Notes: generated by a model not told the origin, from the sequence alone. Shown: positions 25,278-38,131, counted from the first letter of the stretch. The stretch: DNA of 61,553 nucleotides from Selaginella moellendorffii (GCF_000143415.4 NW_003314398.1:265138-326690); one strand, 5' to 3'. Made by a program: numbers and translations.

Positions 25278-27710
25278 GGGTTGAGCTTTAGCTTTTCCTT
25301 GAAAAGTGATTTAGTCATGGACAACGTTAACTTTATGAGATGAAGAGTTAGTGATTGATATTGGAGATGTTTGAATCTTTATTAGATTTGAATTAGAATA
25401 TGCCAATCATTGATGATTTTTCTTATGCTTGTTATTTAGTGAGTTACGTCTTGCTGTAGATGGATTTATGGAGGATCGTTTAGTGATCATTTGTTGAGCA
25501 TAGCTCCATTGTGCATAACTTTTGGATTGATGCAGATGTGCTCTTCATTAGCTTTGCATTATGTTGTTTAGCTTATGGATATGTTGAGGAGGATATTGTG
25601 GGTTATATTATGATTTCTTCTTCAGCATTGAAGTTAGTTCATGCAAAACTTGTGAACATTATTAGGCTAGACTTAACTATAAGCTTCTTCAAGTTTTTGG
25701 GTCTTTGAGTTTTCATGCTCATTGTTCCATTAGAAATTGTTGGGGAAAGCATTTTGACTCATTAACTTCAATGTTGAAGTTGGCTTTTGCATTTAGCAAT
25801 CATTAGTGATGATTGGCTATCATCTAGGATAATTGAATATCCTTGTTAAGGGTTTTTGCTTGATTATTGTTGGTATAGATTGATTTACCGTTCTTTGGGA
25901 TAGTAGATTCTTTCTTCGACAATGATTATGCATTTCTTCATTGATGGGATGATTGATGATCTTCATGATAGTTAGTTATTCTCTTTGATAACTTATGGCT
26001 TTTTGCATTACCACATGTTCTTTGTGGTTTGTTCTGGATTGGTCTATTGGGTTTGAGACATCAGTAAGATGTTGCTGACACTTGCTTAAGCAACTTGAGT
26101 TCCTTTGTATTGTTAATCGGGATCTATTCAGATTAGCTAGTGCGATGATTGGCATGAACGAGTGTTTGTTGGCCATGCAATATTCATTCTATTCTGTTGA
26201 TTATTGCTCGAGTTAACTTTGATAGATTGAAATGTTATTACTTTTGGGTGATACATTCGCAAGCATTTTGCTTGCCAGTCAATGATACTTTGTGTTCTTT
26301 GAGTTATTTTTCGTAAGTTATTTAGCATACTGTCTGCCATCTTCAATAATTAAATTTTATCATTGAGTTTTTTGCTGATATGCTTGCTATTGAGTTTTGT
26401 TGGATGGTGATTCCTATGTTTACCAATTATGATGATCTTGGTGGTTGCTATACTATAATACTAGTTTATCAGATGATAACTTACTTGGAATACTTTTGTG
26501 TTCTAATCTAAGCTTTACTCACTGATACTTCAGTCTCTTAGATATCATTGTCTTTGACTTTGATATTGTCCATCTATTGATCTTGCAACTTGGGCCAGTA
26601 TAGGCAGACTGGCTTCAGCACTTCGTGTGCATGGTGAAATTTCTAGTCATAGGGTAGCTACTGTCGACTGATCACATCACTTGCCTCTCTGTCAATGTTC
26701 CTCATTCCGTTAAAAGGGCGTGACCGTGTAAACAACTTGTAAGCAACCAAAGGGAACGACTCAAGAGACGATCCATAAGGGTTCAAATATAGAGGGAAAA
26801 GGGCCCATGAATAAGAGTGCACCCCATTTTCCAATCGGTAAAGGGTCTTGGGATACTTGGGGTTAAGTGTCCTTGGGTTTGAATAGTACTAGGCTGGGTG
26901 ACTTCCCGGGAAGTCCAAACTTAGGAGCTTACATTTGGTATCAGAGAGGTCTCGGGTCCGACTCTGTTGGTTGGCTTAGGGGAATCACACCACATGTTGA
27001 TTGACATCTGGCTGGTCCAATTTGCTCCCGCTGGGCTCGACCCGAGGGGTAGGGTGTCAAGAGAGTTGGGGCTCTCGGGAGAGCTGCGGCTCTCAGCTTC
27101 CGTTCACGAGGGCGTGAACTTGCAGGGAAGCGTGGTGGATTGTAAGCAACCAAAGGGAACAACTCGAGAGACGATCCATAGGGGTTCAAATATAGAGGGA
27201 AAAGGGCCCATGAATAAAAGTGCACCCCCTTTTCCAATCGGTTAAGGGTCTTGGGATATTTGGGGTTAAGCGTCCTTGGGTTTAAATAGTACTGGGCTGG
27301 GTGACCTCCTGGGAAGTCCAAACTCAAGAGCTTAAACAACTCTAACTGCCTGTTTACAGTAGTCTATCTAAACCTTACCAACGGGTTTGGTTTCTTTGTT
27401 TAGGAGGGTTGGGGCCTCTGGCTTCTCTCTCTATGTCCTTGTAACGTATCACACTTTTGTATGCTGGGTGACTCCCAAAGCAGCAAGGGTGGCTGACTCT
27501 GTTGGTCATTTCCTTGTCAGCGATAGCCGGAAGGTGTCTGAGTTGGTAGCGCATCTGCATTAGACAAAGAGGTTGGCTCATAACTCATTTAAGATGGTGC
27601 ATTTCTCACATAGTGTGAGTACCGTGAACTTTTTCTGGAGTTGTTTCTTTGGCAGTATTTTAGACTCGAGTATGCATCGATGAGGACATCAATCTTCCCT
27701 AGGGGGAGAG
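25278..27710 (+). mobile_element. R1 element copy b, 3' internal part
   Basis: This is the continuation of R1 copy b after the 8-kb insertion. It ends in a polypurine tract (CCCTAGGGGGAGAG) before the LTR at 27,711. A complete Cassandra is nested at 26,738-27,336. From about 26,150 onward it is nearly identical, inverted, to 49,427-50,592. There is no coding capacity. Confidence 0.75.
26738..27336 (+). mobile_element. Cassandra TRIM, complete (two LTRs)
   Basis: It is 599 bp long. The LTRs are 26,738-26,933 and 27,141-27,336 (196 bp each). The target duplication CAACT is at 26,733-26,737 and 27,337-27,341. The PBS TTTGGTATCAGAG starts at 26,934. The 3' half of each LTR carries the 5S rRNA-like segment (TTAAGC, CTTGGG, AGTACT, then GGCTGGGTGAC), which in Cassandra preserves an RNA polymerase III internal promoter. 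The right LTR ends CTTAAA instead of CTTACA. No protein is encoded. Confidence 0.92.
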
Positions 27711-28851
27711 TGTTGCGAATGTGATTTCGGGTATCGAAAGTTACCTGTTAGCCAATCCTTACGGACACTCTTACCTTACTGCCACGATGGTAGGAGGTCG
27801 GTATTGTTAGGCTCGTTATCAGTCTCCGCCTAAGCTAGTCAAGAAACTAGTTTTCTCATGTGCACTTGATCAGATGAGCATAAGGAAGGAATTCCTAAGT
27901 GTTTATTTAGTCAAGCATACTTAACCTGGTTAGAGAAACTCATTCGTTGACTTGCATTTGCTAGTGTTGGGAACCCCCGCGATATTGAGCTTGGTCCCTC
28001 AATATTGCTAGATGATAGCTTACTGTGTTTGCCAAACACCCTTGCTATCATGCCTTTTGTGTTTGTCTTAATTCGGTCCCAAATGTTATTTATGGAAAAT
28101 GTCCAGATTTGCTCATTTGGCATATCTATGGAATGTAGAGATTGTTCTAAATACAATGGTGTTCGTCTCGTGTCCAAATTCGCAATCTAGCACCATTCTA
28201 TATTTAGTAAGTTTTGAGCTTGTCCTAGAGATTAACTACAGGGTAGGCTTGGGGTGAAAGCCCAAAGCGTGTGTTCCTCGGGGGGGGGGGGGGGAGCTGT
28301 TGGGGGTTCCAAATGTATAGTAGGGATAGTGGGTAGGTTGGATATGGCCAACCAACCTGAGGCATAGTCTAGCTCTCGCTTGCGTGTCTGTCTCTGTTCT
28401 GTGTCCGGCTTGGGTCTAAGCCCAAGTTCCATTCCATGCTAGCTAGTGGAGTACCCATGTCCCGCGTTAGGCTATCAGTATACCGAAATAGCACCAGACT
28501 CCGTTTAGCTCTATTTTTCGTGCTAGTCTTGGCATTGGGATGCTGGTTGCTCTAGGACTGTTCCAAGTCGCTCCGGGCTCCTGTTCCTTTGCTCCTTGGG
28601 CTGTATGCTCGGGAGTTGCTTCATGGACCGATTCCATCATTCCTTGGCTCTATGCTTGGGAGTTTGACACCGTTCCTTCATTCAATGGCCTAAGGCCCTG
28701 AACCTCGGGTTCCGCACCACTATCCTATGGATATGTGGTATATGATATGTGGCATGTGTCACGTGGCATAAAGAGGGTTTAGGTTCCGCTTCGTGGTGTT
28801 ATCCTATGGTAAACCACCATAGGATAAAAGGTAAAAACCATGTGCGCTACA
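27711..28851 (+). repeat. R1 3' LTR (copy b)
   Basis: The LTR is 1141 bp, TGTTGCGAATG... to ...GTGCGCTACA. ATGAT (28,852-28,856) follows, the complement of the ATCAT duplication of the full R1 at 48,292-56,937. It contains a G-run of about 15 at 28,280-28,294. An antisense 88-codon frame (28,177-27,911) recurs in other R1 LTRs only because the LTRs are similar. Confidence 0.85.
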
Positions 28852-28913
28852 ATGATATAGATAGAGCATTGCCTTCTCAACATCATTTCTGATTGTGTAA
28901 ACTTTTGGTATGC
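28852..28913 (-). other. Empty (pre-insertion) copy of the giant transposon target
   Basis: In reverse complement this joins, without interruption, the 46 bp left of the giant transposon (35,208-35,253) to the bases to its right (48,276-48,291). A single ATTG (28,868-28,871, = CAAT) stands where the occupied site has CAAT on both sides. It shows that CAAT is a target duplication and fixes both ends of the element. Confidence 0.95.
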
Positions 28914-31900
28914 GCTATTTTTGTTAGTCTTGCAATATTCATTCTGTTCTATTGATCATTGCTTGAGTTAGTTCTAATAGATTGGAATGTTATTTCCTTT
29001 GGGTGATACATTCACGAGCATTGTGCTTGTCAGTCAATGATACTTTATGTTCTTTGAGTTATCTTTGGTAAGTTATTTAGCATACTGTTTGCCATCTTTG
29101 GTAGTTAAGTTTCATCATTGAGTTTCTTTGATGATATACTTGCTATTGAATTTTGTTGGATGGCGATTCCTATACCTACCAATTATGATGATCTTGGTGG
29201 TTCCTATCCTATAATCTTGATTTATCGGATGATAACTTACTTGGAATACATTTATGTTCTAATATAGGGTGTATTCACTAATAATTAAGACTCTAAGATA
29301 TCATTGTCTATGACTTTGATATTGTTCATCTATTAATCTTTGAATTTTGGGCCAGTATAGGTAGACTAGCTTCGGCACTTCGTGTGCATGGTGAAATCTT
29401 TAGTCATGGGGTAGCTACTATCGACTGGTCACATAACCCGCCTCTCTGTCGATGTTCCTTATTCCGTTAAAAGGGTGTGATTGTGTAAACAACTCTAATT
29501 GCCTATTTATAGTAGTCTATCTAAACCTTACCAACGGGTTTGGTTTCTTTGCTCATGAGGGTTGGGGCCTTTGGTTTCTCTCTCTATGTCCTTGTGAGTA
29601 GGGGCGTATCACACTTTTGTAAGCTGGGTGACACCCAGAGTAATAAAGGTGGCTGACTCCATTGGTCATTTCCTTGTCAGCGACGGCTGGAAGGTGTCTG
29701 AGCTGGTAGCGCATCCACGTTAGACAAAGAGGTTGGCTCTTAACTCATTTAAGTTGGTGCAGTTCTCATATAGTGTGAATACCGTGAACTTTTTTTGGAG
29801 TTATTTCTTTGGCGATATTCTAGACTCGAGTATGCATTGACGAGGATGTCGATCTTCCCTAAGGGGGGAGAGTGTCGCAAATGTGACTTCTGGTATCGAA
29901 AGTTATCTGTCGGCCAAACTTTACGGACACTCTTTCCTTACTGCCATGATGGCAGAAGGTTGGTATTGCTGGACCCTTTATTATTCCCTCTTGTTCAAGT
30001 ATTAGTAAACTGGACTTTGCATCTGTACTTGGCCAGACGAGCATAAGGAAGGAATTCCTAAGTGTCTATTTATCTAAGCATACTTGGTTTGGCTTTTTAG
30101 TTTTCTTTTGCTCTGTTTTGCACTGGCTTGACAAAAACCCTTGCATATTGGGACTAGTCCTTCAATATCGTTGGATGATAGCTTACCGTGTTTGCCAAAC
30201 ACCCTCGCTATCATGCCTTTTGTGTTAGTCTCATTTCGGTCCCAAATGCTATTTATGGAAAGTGTCTAGATTTGCTCATTTAGCATATTTACGGAATGTA
30301 GAGATTGTTTTGAACACAATGGTATTCGTCCCATGTCCAAATTCGCAATCTAAGGACATTCCATATTTAGTAAGTTTCGAGCTTGTCCCAGAGACTAATT
30401 CCCGGTACTAAAGGTAGCTTAGGGTGAAAGCCCAAAGTGTGTGTTCCTCACAGGGGGGGGGGGGGGGGGGTTCCAAATGTATAGTAGGGATAGTGGGTAG
30501 GTCGGGCATGGCCGACCAACCTGAGGCATAATCTAGCTCCCATTTGCGTGTCTATCCTTGTTCTGCATCCGGCTTGGGTCTAAGCCCAAACTCCACACCA
30601 TGCTAGTTGGTGGAGTACCCATATCCTCACGTTATGCCACCGGTATGCTGAAATAGCGACAGACTCTGTTTGGCTCCGTTTTGTGTGCTGGTCCTGGCAT
30701 TGGGATGCTGGTTACTCTAGGACTGTTTCAAGTCGCTCCGGGCTCCTGTCCCTTCGCTCCTTGGGCTTTATGCTCGGGAGTTGCTCCGTGGTTCGGTTCT
30801 GTCACTCCTTGGCTTCATGCTTGGGAGTTTGGCACCGTTCCTTCGTTCAGTGGCCCAAGGCCCTGAACCTCAGGTTCCTATGGACACGTGGCATGGACAC
30901 ATGGCATGTGACATGTGGCATCTGTCACGTGGCACAAAGAGGGTTTAGGTTCCGCTTCGTGGTGTTATCCTATGGTAAATCACCATAGGATAAAGGGTCA
31001 AAACCATGTGCGCTACAATTTTGCATGCTGGTCATGGCAATGGGATGTTGGTTGCTCTAGGACTATTCCAAGTCGCTCCGGGCTCCTGTCCCTTCGCTCC
31101 TTGGGCTGTATGCTCGAGAATTGCTCTGTGGTCCAGTTCCATCACTCTTTGGATCCATGCTTGGGAGTTTAGCACCGTTCTTTCGTTCAGTGGCCCAAAG
31201 CCCTGAACCTCAGGTTCCACACCACTGTCCTATGGATACGTGGCATGTGATACATGGTATATAACACGTGGCACATGGAGGGTTTAAGTTTTGCTTCGTG
31301 GTGTTATCCTATGGTAAATCACCATAAGATAAAGGGTAAAAACCACGTGCACTACCTGTTAGTACTTGTGCTATAGCCTTATCTATGAGGAAGTTGTGTA
31401 CCAATATGAATCCATCTCATAGTTTTCACTTTAATTTCAATTAAATGGTTATTATGCATAGCTAACCTCTTCAAGGCATGCTTAAAGGTAGTGGCTAAAT
31501 GTATTAGTGAGCTTATTGTGGTTGAGTTAGATTCGGAGGTCATTTAGTTTATGCTTGTCCATAAACCTTTATCTCGTACTTAGGATATTACGTTCATGTT
31601 GGACAAGTATATAACTCGATGACATGAGGTTAGTGTTCAGGTTTTGTGAAAGCAAGTTGAAGAGTGATTGTTAGTTGCTTTGTGACTAGTGATTGCTTAT
31701 AGACTTCATCAAGAACTATTGACACTTGCCTTGCTCGATGAAGATTTATCGGTGATGGGCTTGCTTTACCAGATGGTGTTGCGGAAGATCGTGTCATTAG
31801 ATTTACATGGTTTGTCCATGTTGGCATGTCAACTCTACCTCTATCAGTTGCATTTATTCGTAGTGTTGAATTGCATTGAGTCTTAGATGTGATGATTCAC

Positions 31901-33960
31901 TTTTTGATGAAGTGTTATCTGTAATTGAGTTTTGCTGAAGGATTGGTCTCAGATACTAACTAAAGTATCTTCAACTTTGGTTACTTTAATTGCTAAAGAG
32001 TTTTGGGTGGTGATTCACTCTTGCTTTCTTTTAGTTTTGTTATGGTGTTGATAAAATTGAAGTAATGCCTTGTTATTGACATTGTTGATATTGAGATTCA
32101 AGTGAAATGAGATATCTCTCATTATGATTGATATTGAGTTTCATTAGTCTTGATGGAGATAGTGTTAATGATTTAATTGTAACTTTGTGTTATTGACATT
32201 CGTGCATTTGCTAGTTAGCAACTATGTTAGCATTCAAACAAGCTGAGTGGCAAGTTTGAGTTAGTTGTGTTCTAAATGAGATCATTTAGTAGAGGGTTGA
32301 GCTTTGGCTTTTCCTTGAAAAGTGATTCAATCATGGACTATACTAACTTTACGAGATGAAGAGTTAGTGATCGATATTGAAATGTTTGAATCCTTGTTAA
32401 ATTTGAGTTGGAATATATTGATCATTAATGATTCTTCTTGTGCTTGTTATGAAGTGAGTTATGTCTTACTATAGATAAATTCATAAAGGATCATTTATTG
32501 ATCACTTGTTAAGCATAACTCTATTGTGCTTAGCTTTTGGATTGATGTAGATATGCTCTTCATTAGCTTTGCACTATGAAATTTGGCTTATTAGAAATTG
32601 TTGGGAAAAGCATTTTGGCGCATTAACTTCGTTGTTGAAGTTGGTTTTTGCATCTACCAATCATTGGTGATAATTGATTGTCATCTAAGATAATTGATTA
32701 TTCTTGTCAAAGTTTTTGCTTGATTATTATTGATATATAATGAGTTGCCATTCTTCGGGATGGTGGATTCCTTCTTCAATAATAATTATGCATCTCTCTA
32801 TTAATGGGATGATTAATGATCTTTCATGATAGTTAGTTGTTCTCTTTGATGGCGTATGGCTTTTCGCAATACCATATGTTTTTTGTGGTTTGCTTTGGAT
32901 TGATCTTTTGGGTTTGAGACATCAGTAAAATGTTGTTGACACTTGCTTAAGCAACTTGAGTTCCTTTGTATTGTTGACAAAAATCTATTTAGATTGGCTA
33001 GTGCGATAGTTGGCATGACTAAATGTTTATTAGTTTTGCAACATTCCTTCTGTTCTGTTGATTATTGTTACAATTAGTTTTGATAAATTGGATGTTATTT
33101 CCTTTGAGTAATATATTCGTGAGCATTTTGCTTGCTAGTCAATAATACTTTGTATTTTTGAATTATCTTTGGTAAGTTGTTTGGCATACTGTCTATAATT
33201 TTCTGTAGTTAAGTTTTCTCATTAAGTTTACTTAATGATATTCTTGCTATTGAATTTTGTTAGATGGTGAATTCTATGTTTTCCAATTATGATGATCTTG
33301 GTGGTTTCTATACTATAATACTAGTTTATCAGATGATAACTCACTTGGAATACTTTTGTGTTCTAATATAAGATTTAATCACTAATAATTAAGTCTCTAA
33401 GATATCATTGTCTACGACTTTGATATTGTCCATCTCTTGATCTTTGATTTTGGGCCAGTATAGGTAGACTGGCTTTAGCACTTTGTTTGTATGGTGAAAT
33501 CTCTAGTAAAGGGGTAGCTACTATCGACTAGTCAAATCACCCGCCTCTCTATCGATGTTCCTTATTCTGTTAATAGTGCATGACTCTGTAAACAACTCTA
33601 ATTGCTTGTTTACAGTAGTCTATTTAGTTTGTTTTCTTTGCTCATAAGGGTCGAGGCCTCTGGCTTCTCTCTCTCTATCCCTACAAGCAAGGGTGTATCA
33701 CACTTTTGTAAACTAGGTGACACCCAAAGCAGCAAGGGTGGCTAACTCTGTTGGTCATTTCCTTGTCGGCAACAGCCGGAAGGTGTCTGAGTTGGTAGCG
33801 CATCCACATTAGACAAAGAGGTTACCCTAACTCATTTAAGTTAGTGCATTTCTCACATAGTGTAATCACCATGAACTTTTTCTAGAGTTGTTTCCTTGCC
33901 GGTGGCGTAAATTGGAGTATGCATCAACAAAGATGTCGATCTTCCTTAAGGGGGGGAGAG
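28914..33960 (+). mobile_element. R1 copy c: internal, LTR, partial LTR, internal
   Basis: Internal R1 sequence (28,914-29,872) leads to an LTR (29,873-31,017, TGTCGCAAAT...GCGCTACA). A partial repeat of the LTR end follows (31,018-31,355), then more internal sequence to the polypurine tract before 33,961. The arrangement LTR-partial LTR suggests recombination between R1 copies. A G-run of 18 is at 30,453-30,470. There are no genes. Confidence 0.7.
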
Positions 33961-35087
33961 TGTCACAAATGTGACTTCGGATATTGAAAGTTATCTATCA
34001 GTCAGTCTTTAAGGACACTCTTTCCTTTCTGCCACGATGGCAAAAGGTCGGTATTGCTAGACCCTTTATCAATCCCTCTTGTGCTAGTGGAGTTAACTAG
34101 GCATTTCGAGTGTACTTAGACCAAACGAGCATAAGGATGAAATTCTTATGTGCTATTAGCTAAGCATACTTAGCTCGGTAAGGAGTTCCCGTCTCGTTGT
34201 CTCTTGCACTGGCTAGTGACAAGAACCCTCGCATATTGAGATTAGTCCCTCATTATCATTGGATGATAGCTGACCCTATTTGCCAAACACCCTCGCAATC
34301 ATGCCTTTTGTGTTAGTCTCATTCCGGTCCCAAATACTATTTATGGAAAGTGTCTAGATTTACTTATTTGACATATCTATGGAATGTAGAGATTGTTCTG
34401 AACACAATGGTGTTCATCCCGTGTCCAGATTTGCAATCTAGGAACATTCCATATTTAGTAAGTTTCTTGTCCTAGAGACTAACTCTTGGTACTAAGGGAG
34501 GCTTGGGGTGAAAGCCCAAACCATGTGTTCCTTGGGGGGGTTATAGAGAGTTCCAAATATATAATAGAGATAATGGGTAGGTTGAGCATGACTAACAAAC
34601 ATGAGGTATAGTCTAGCTCCCGCTTATGTGCTTGTCTTTGTTCTACGTCCGGCTTGTGTCTAAGCCCAAGTTCATTCCATACTAGCTGGTGGAGTACCCA
34701 TATCCTTGCGTTAGGCCACCAATATGCTGAAATAGTGCCAAACTCTTTTTGGCTCTATTTTGCATGCTAGTCCTAGCATTCGAATGCTAGATGCTCTAGG
34801 ACTGTTCTAAGTCACTCCGTACTCCTGTCCCTTCACTCCTTGGGCTGTATACTCAGAAGTTGCTCCATGGTTTAGTTCCTCGCTCCTCGACTCCATGCTC
34901 GGGAGTTTGTTACCGTTCCTTCGTTTAGTGGCCCAAGGCCCTGAAACTCAAGTTCCACTCCACTGTCCTTTGGACACGTGGCATGTGATACGTGGTATGT
35001 GACATGTGGCATATGGAGGGTTTATGTTCCGCTTCTATGGTTATCCTATGGTAAATCACTATAAGATAAAGGAGCACATACGCTACA
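33961..35087 (+). repeat. R1 LTR (copy c, right end)
   Basis: The LTR starts TGTCACAAATG after GGGGGGGAGAG and ends CATACGCTACA. Compared with other R1 LTRs it has a reduced G-run and several small deletions. It faces the inverted R1 LTR at 48,292, so the giant transposon lies between two inverted LTRs. Confidence 0.75.
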
Positions 35088-35253
35088 TCATGCTACTAGT
35101 CAACAACCACCTCTTGGGCTGCAATTTTCAAAAATGGTAATTCCCATTGCATGAACATCATATACCTCTACAATGTGCTAGAGCATTTTGCTAAGAAGCA
35201 CTGGTTAGCATACCAAAAGTTTACACAATCAGAAATGATGTTGAGAAGGCAAT
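35088..35253. other. Spacer left of the giant transposon
   Basis: This is non-coding. The last 46 bp (35,208-35,253) are the left half of the giant transposon target and recur at 28,868-28,913 in reverse. The final CAAT (35,250-35,253) is the left copy of the target duplication. Confidence 0.8.
35250..35253. repeat. Target site duplication, left (CAAT)
   Basis: This CAAT matches 48,272-48,275. The empty site near 28,868 holds a single copy (ATTG on the plus strand). Confidence 0.93.
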
Positions 35254-35277
35254 AAGCTCTATTTCGTTAAAGTGGGA
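35254..35277 (+). repeat. Left terminal inverted repeat
   Basis: The 24-bp left end starts AAGCTCTATTTCG and closes TTAAAGTGGGA. It is identical to the reverse complement of 48,248-48,271. Just inside is a related direct motif (AAGTGGGACT at 35,270 on, AAATGGGACT at about 35,289 on), probably subterminal protein-binding repeats. Confidence 0.95.
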
Positions 35278-35435
35278 CTTATTCAGTAAAATGGGACTAA
35301 GTACAAATTTTCAAGTATTTGAAAATGACGTGAAATTATATGTTTTTTGTCCAGGGGCTAGACATATCTGGGGCATGGTGACTAGCGCGGTGACTTTGTG
35401 TCCAGACTGAGTCCATTTGGTTGTATAATAAATCT

Positions 35436-35501
35436 CATTGTCTAGGTGAACAAGCCGAATCTGAAGCTAAAGAAGAGCGATGGCATGTGCGCACACACTA
35501 T
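35436..35501 (+). repeat. Exon-like module next to a palindrome (plus copy)
   Basis: The sequence AG|GTGAACAAGCCGAATCTGAA runs into the palindrome at 35,480-35,501. Related modules, both inverted, are near 36,846 (AAG|GTGAACAATCCAAATCTGAA) and near 36,717 (AAG|GTGAACAAGCCGAATATGAA), each followed within about 50 bp by a palindrome. Translated in phase 1 they give GEQAESE-like peptides. They look like duplicated small exons at the 3' end of the transposase gene, one now flipped. Confidence 0.5.
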
Positions 35502-35913
35502 TTGTTTGTTCATTGAGCGTGTGGTGAGCTTTCCAAGATGAACGTCATTCCTATTAGCCAGACATATAACTTAATGGTGAGAACATTTAGATATTATTCA
35601 ATGTTATCTTTTTCTAACGAATCTAATTGTGAAGGTGTAGCAAAAGGCATTGCTAGTCTGGAGAAGTCATTTAACTCATTTGACCCTTAGTGTATTTTCA
35701 TGAAACTAAATAACATTCATATTATTAAGGAATTTCTCTAGTACCTTTTTTTTACGACATAGAGGCTTGCATTTCTTTCAAAGGTGATTTAGTAAAAGGC
35801 CTGAGGGCACATGCCATTCTATTTCTCAGACCGGTATTAAGATATACTAGTGCAAAGGGAAAAAGGTATTTGGTGATCAAGTAAATGGCATGAGGGCACA
35901 CGCCATTATAAGC

Positions 35914-36191
35914 CTAAGCGCTAGTGGACACCTCCTTTTTGGTACTCTCAGCAGTACTATCATCCTTCTCCGGGTCAGTTGTTTTGCTTTGGATTGTTAT
36001 CTCTGACGTTACTGGGGCGTTCTCGATAGTTGTTAATGTTGCCGTTTGTTCAGAAAAATGATCACCTGGAGTATAGTACGGGGAGTTTGAAAGACTTATA
36101 TATTCTACATCTTCACCTATCTCCTTCTCCATCTCCTTTTCTGCCTCACTTACAGATTTTGTGCTTGCCATGAGAACGCTCTTCACCCTAA
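35914..36191 (-). CDS. Probable last exon of the transposase gene: acidic, Ser/Thr-rich tail
   Basis: After an acceptor (ATATTTTAG, about 36,192) an open frame runs to TGA/TAG-type termination at 35,914. It is rich in Glu, Ser and Thr (SEAEKEMEKEIGEDVEYISL) and ends KKEVSTSA. No domain is visible. Its link to the upstream exons through one or two tiny exons near 36,846-36,670 is inferred and the exact path is unsure. Confidence 0.45.
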
Positions 36192-36898
36192 AATATGGAA
36201 TTCGTTGTGTTATGAAAGGAAACCAACACACACGCTGCAAGGGAATGATGGTACATAAAGCACGTAAGCCCACAATATGGGTTTATGTGCCATTAATATG
36301 GGCCACATGCCATATTATTAGATTTATGCACGTGTGATTGGTAAATGCATATGTCACATCATCTTTGTTTTACCTCACACACTATATCAGGCCTAATGAA
36401 CCATATCACATGTGCACACATACTATATATATGGAGAAGTATTATGCAAGGATAGAAAAATTCAATGCATGATTGTGGAGAGCAATGGCATGAAGCCACA
36501 TGCTAAATAACATTTTAGAGAAAGAATTAAAATAGAAACATGCAAACAGTACTGAGTGGACCAAGACTTAGAAGTGCACAATTGAATGAGGTATTTCTAA
36601 TAAATATTTCACTCACCTCATATAGGAATGGCTACCACTCTCAAATGGCGTATCGCCTCATGCCATCACCTCGCAATTTGTTATAACAATCCGATGAATT
36701 CATATTCGGCTTGTTCACCTTGAACTTTAAGTAAGATTTGCTAGAACAACTAAGAATTTATACTTGTTATTTGTATCATCTCACCTAGGAATGGCGTAAG
36801 GCCACATGCCATCACGCCTCCTCTGATTCAGATTTGGATTGTTCACCTTGAAATAAAATACATTAGAAACTTAGTAAAGGAATATTAATGAATCTCAC

Positions 36899-37487
36899 CT
36901 TGAACCCGGGTTATGAATGCTCTTGCTGCATCTCTTGCATGGTCTGGCAAGGTGATGGTGGCACTCTGCTTCCGCATCCAACCATGCACAACATTATCCA
37001 CCGATATGCTCATGCTGGGATCCCTTGGATTCAGCACCCATCTCTTTTCTAGGCAATCCTTCGTATATCCGGAACTTGGCTTGAACCACTCCACAGTTAC
37101 ATTGAAGGAGTTAGTTTCCGCGTCCTCCTCTGCATCAGTGATGCAGCGCCCCACCCATATCATTTGTTTTTTATTATTGGGTCTGACAAGCACGACCATT
37201 CCTTTGCAAACCTGTACTGGATTGAATGCTGAATCCGGCTTCTTGTTCCTTGGCCCACAATAGTGATCCTCAACATCGTTATCTGTCACTGCATTTCCAG
37301 AGGACATTGTTCCGCTACTATCTGGTGCTCTGGGTTCTGGCCAAAAGGACTCTTCCAATTCTTCATATACAACCGGCCCATTTTGGATAGCAGATATAAT
37401 CTTCTCCCAGTATTCGAGCAAAGGCTTGCACCTCTGAAAATAGGATTCTCCACCAAACACCAACCCCCTCTTCCAGAAGGCAATATG
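36899..37487 (-). CDS. Transposase gene, exon with C-terminal chromatin-reader-like domain
   Basis: This long exon continues the frame after TAG 37,488. It starts HIAFWKRGLVFGGESYF, passes an acidic linker, and contains a beta-rich module (GMVVLVRPNNKKQMIWVGR, then VEWFKPSSGY, then EKRWVLNPRDP). The spacing recalls BAH- or Tudor-like domains; this is a resemblance, not an identification. The exon ends at donor CAAG|GTGAGA (36,899/36,898) in phase 1. A 52-nt intron with acceptor TTTCAAG (36,847) follows. Confidence 0.65.
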
Positions 37488-38131
37488 CTATCTAATCCCG
37501 GCCACTATACTTTCCTGGTCTTTGAGTCCATCCGGGTGCATCGGCCGTGGGGAACCCTGAGGAATCATAGGTTCCCCAGTTATGGGATCTCTCTTGAAGA
37601 GTTCAATGCCGTCCACTGGCAGCCACACTGTGTCCCATTCTCTCATCTTGTACCTCATCACTGGAGCACCGTCACGCATGCTGAAATGAAACTAAAGAAG
37701 CTTGGAGTGGCCAATCAGCGTTTCGGATCCATCCCTGATGTAGCCTCTTACAAACTCTTAAAGTCTGGAACCTCTGTCAGAAGTGCAGCTTCAACAGTGC
37801 CTTTGATGCAATTTTGGAATTCATCGTAGAGTTGTGGGAGGGTGAGGACATTGGATCGCTGGAGGGACTCTGCCAGGTGACTGAACATGGCATCGACGTC
37901 TTCATGAGTGTGCCCAACCATGAGAAAGCCAAGTGTAACCGTTTCAAATATGCCTTTGGTAATAAGCATCGCCAAGTACGCGAAGATGTACATGTTTTTG
38001 TTCTCACTGCCAGCATTGTCTGTTTGGAGCAGAAGATGGGGTGGAAGGCCACATCGGCCGCAAGAACTTCCTTGAGATTCTGCTTCGTTTGGATGAGGCT
38101 GTGCATTCACCGGGCGACCAGCCTCGTCGGA

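Noticed and set aside
24499-25284. 261-codon plus-strand frame
   Set aside because: This is the same hexamer array in the other LTR, and the frame overlaps equally long frames on both strands.
36913-37829. Plus-strand frames over the transposase region
   Set aside because: They are shadows of the minus-strand exons, which carry the recognisable motifs.
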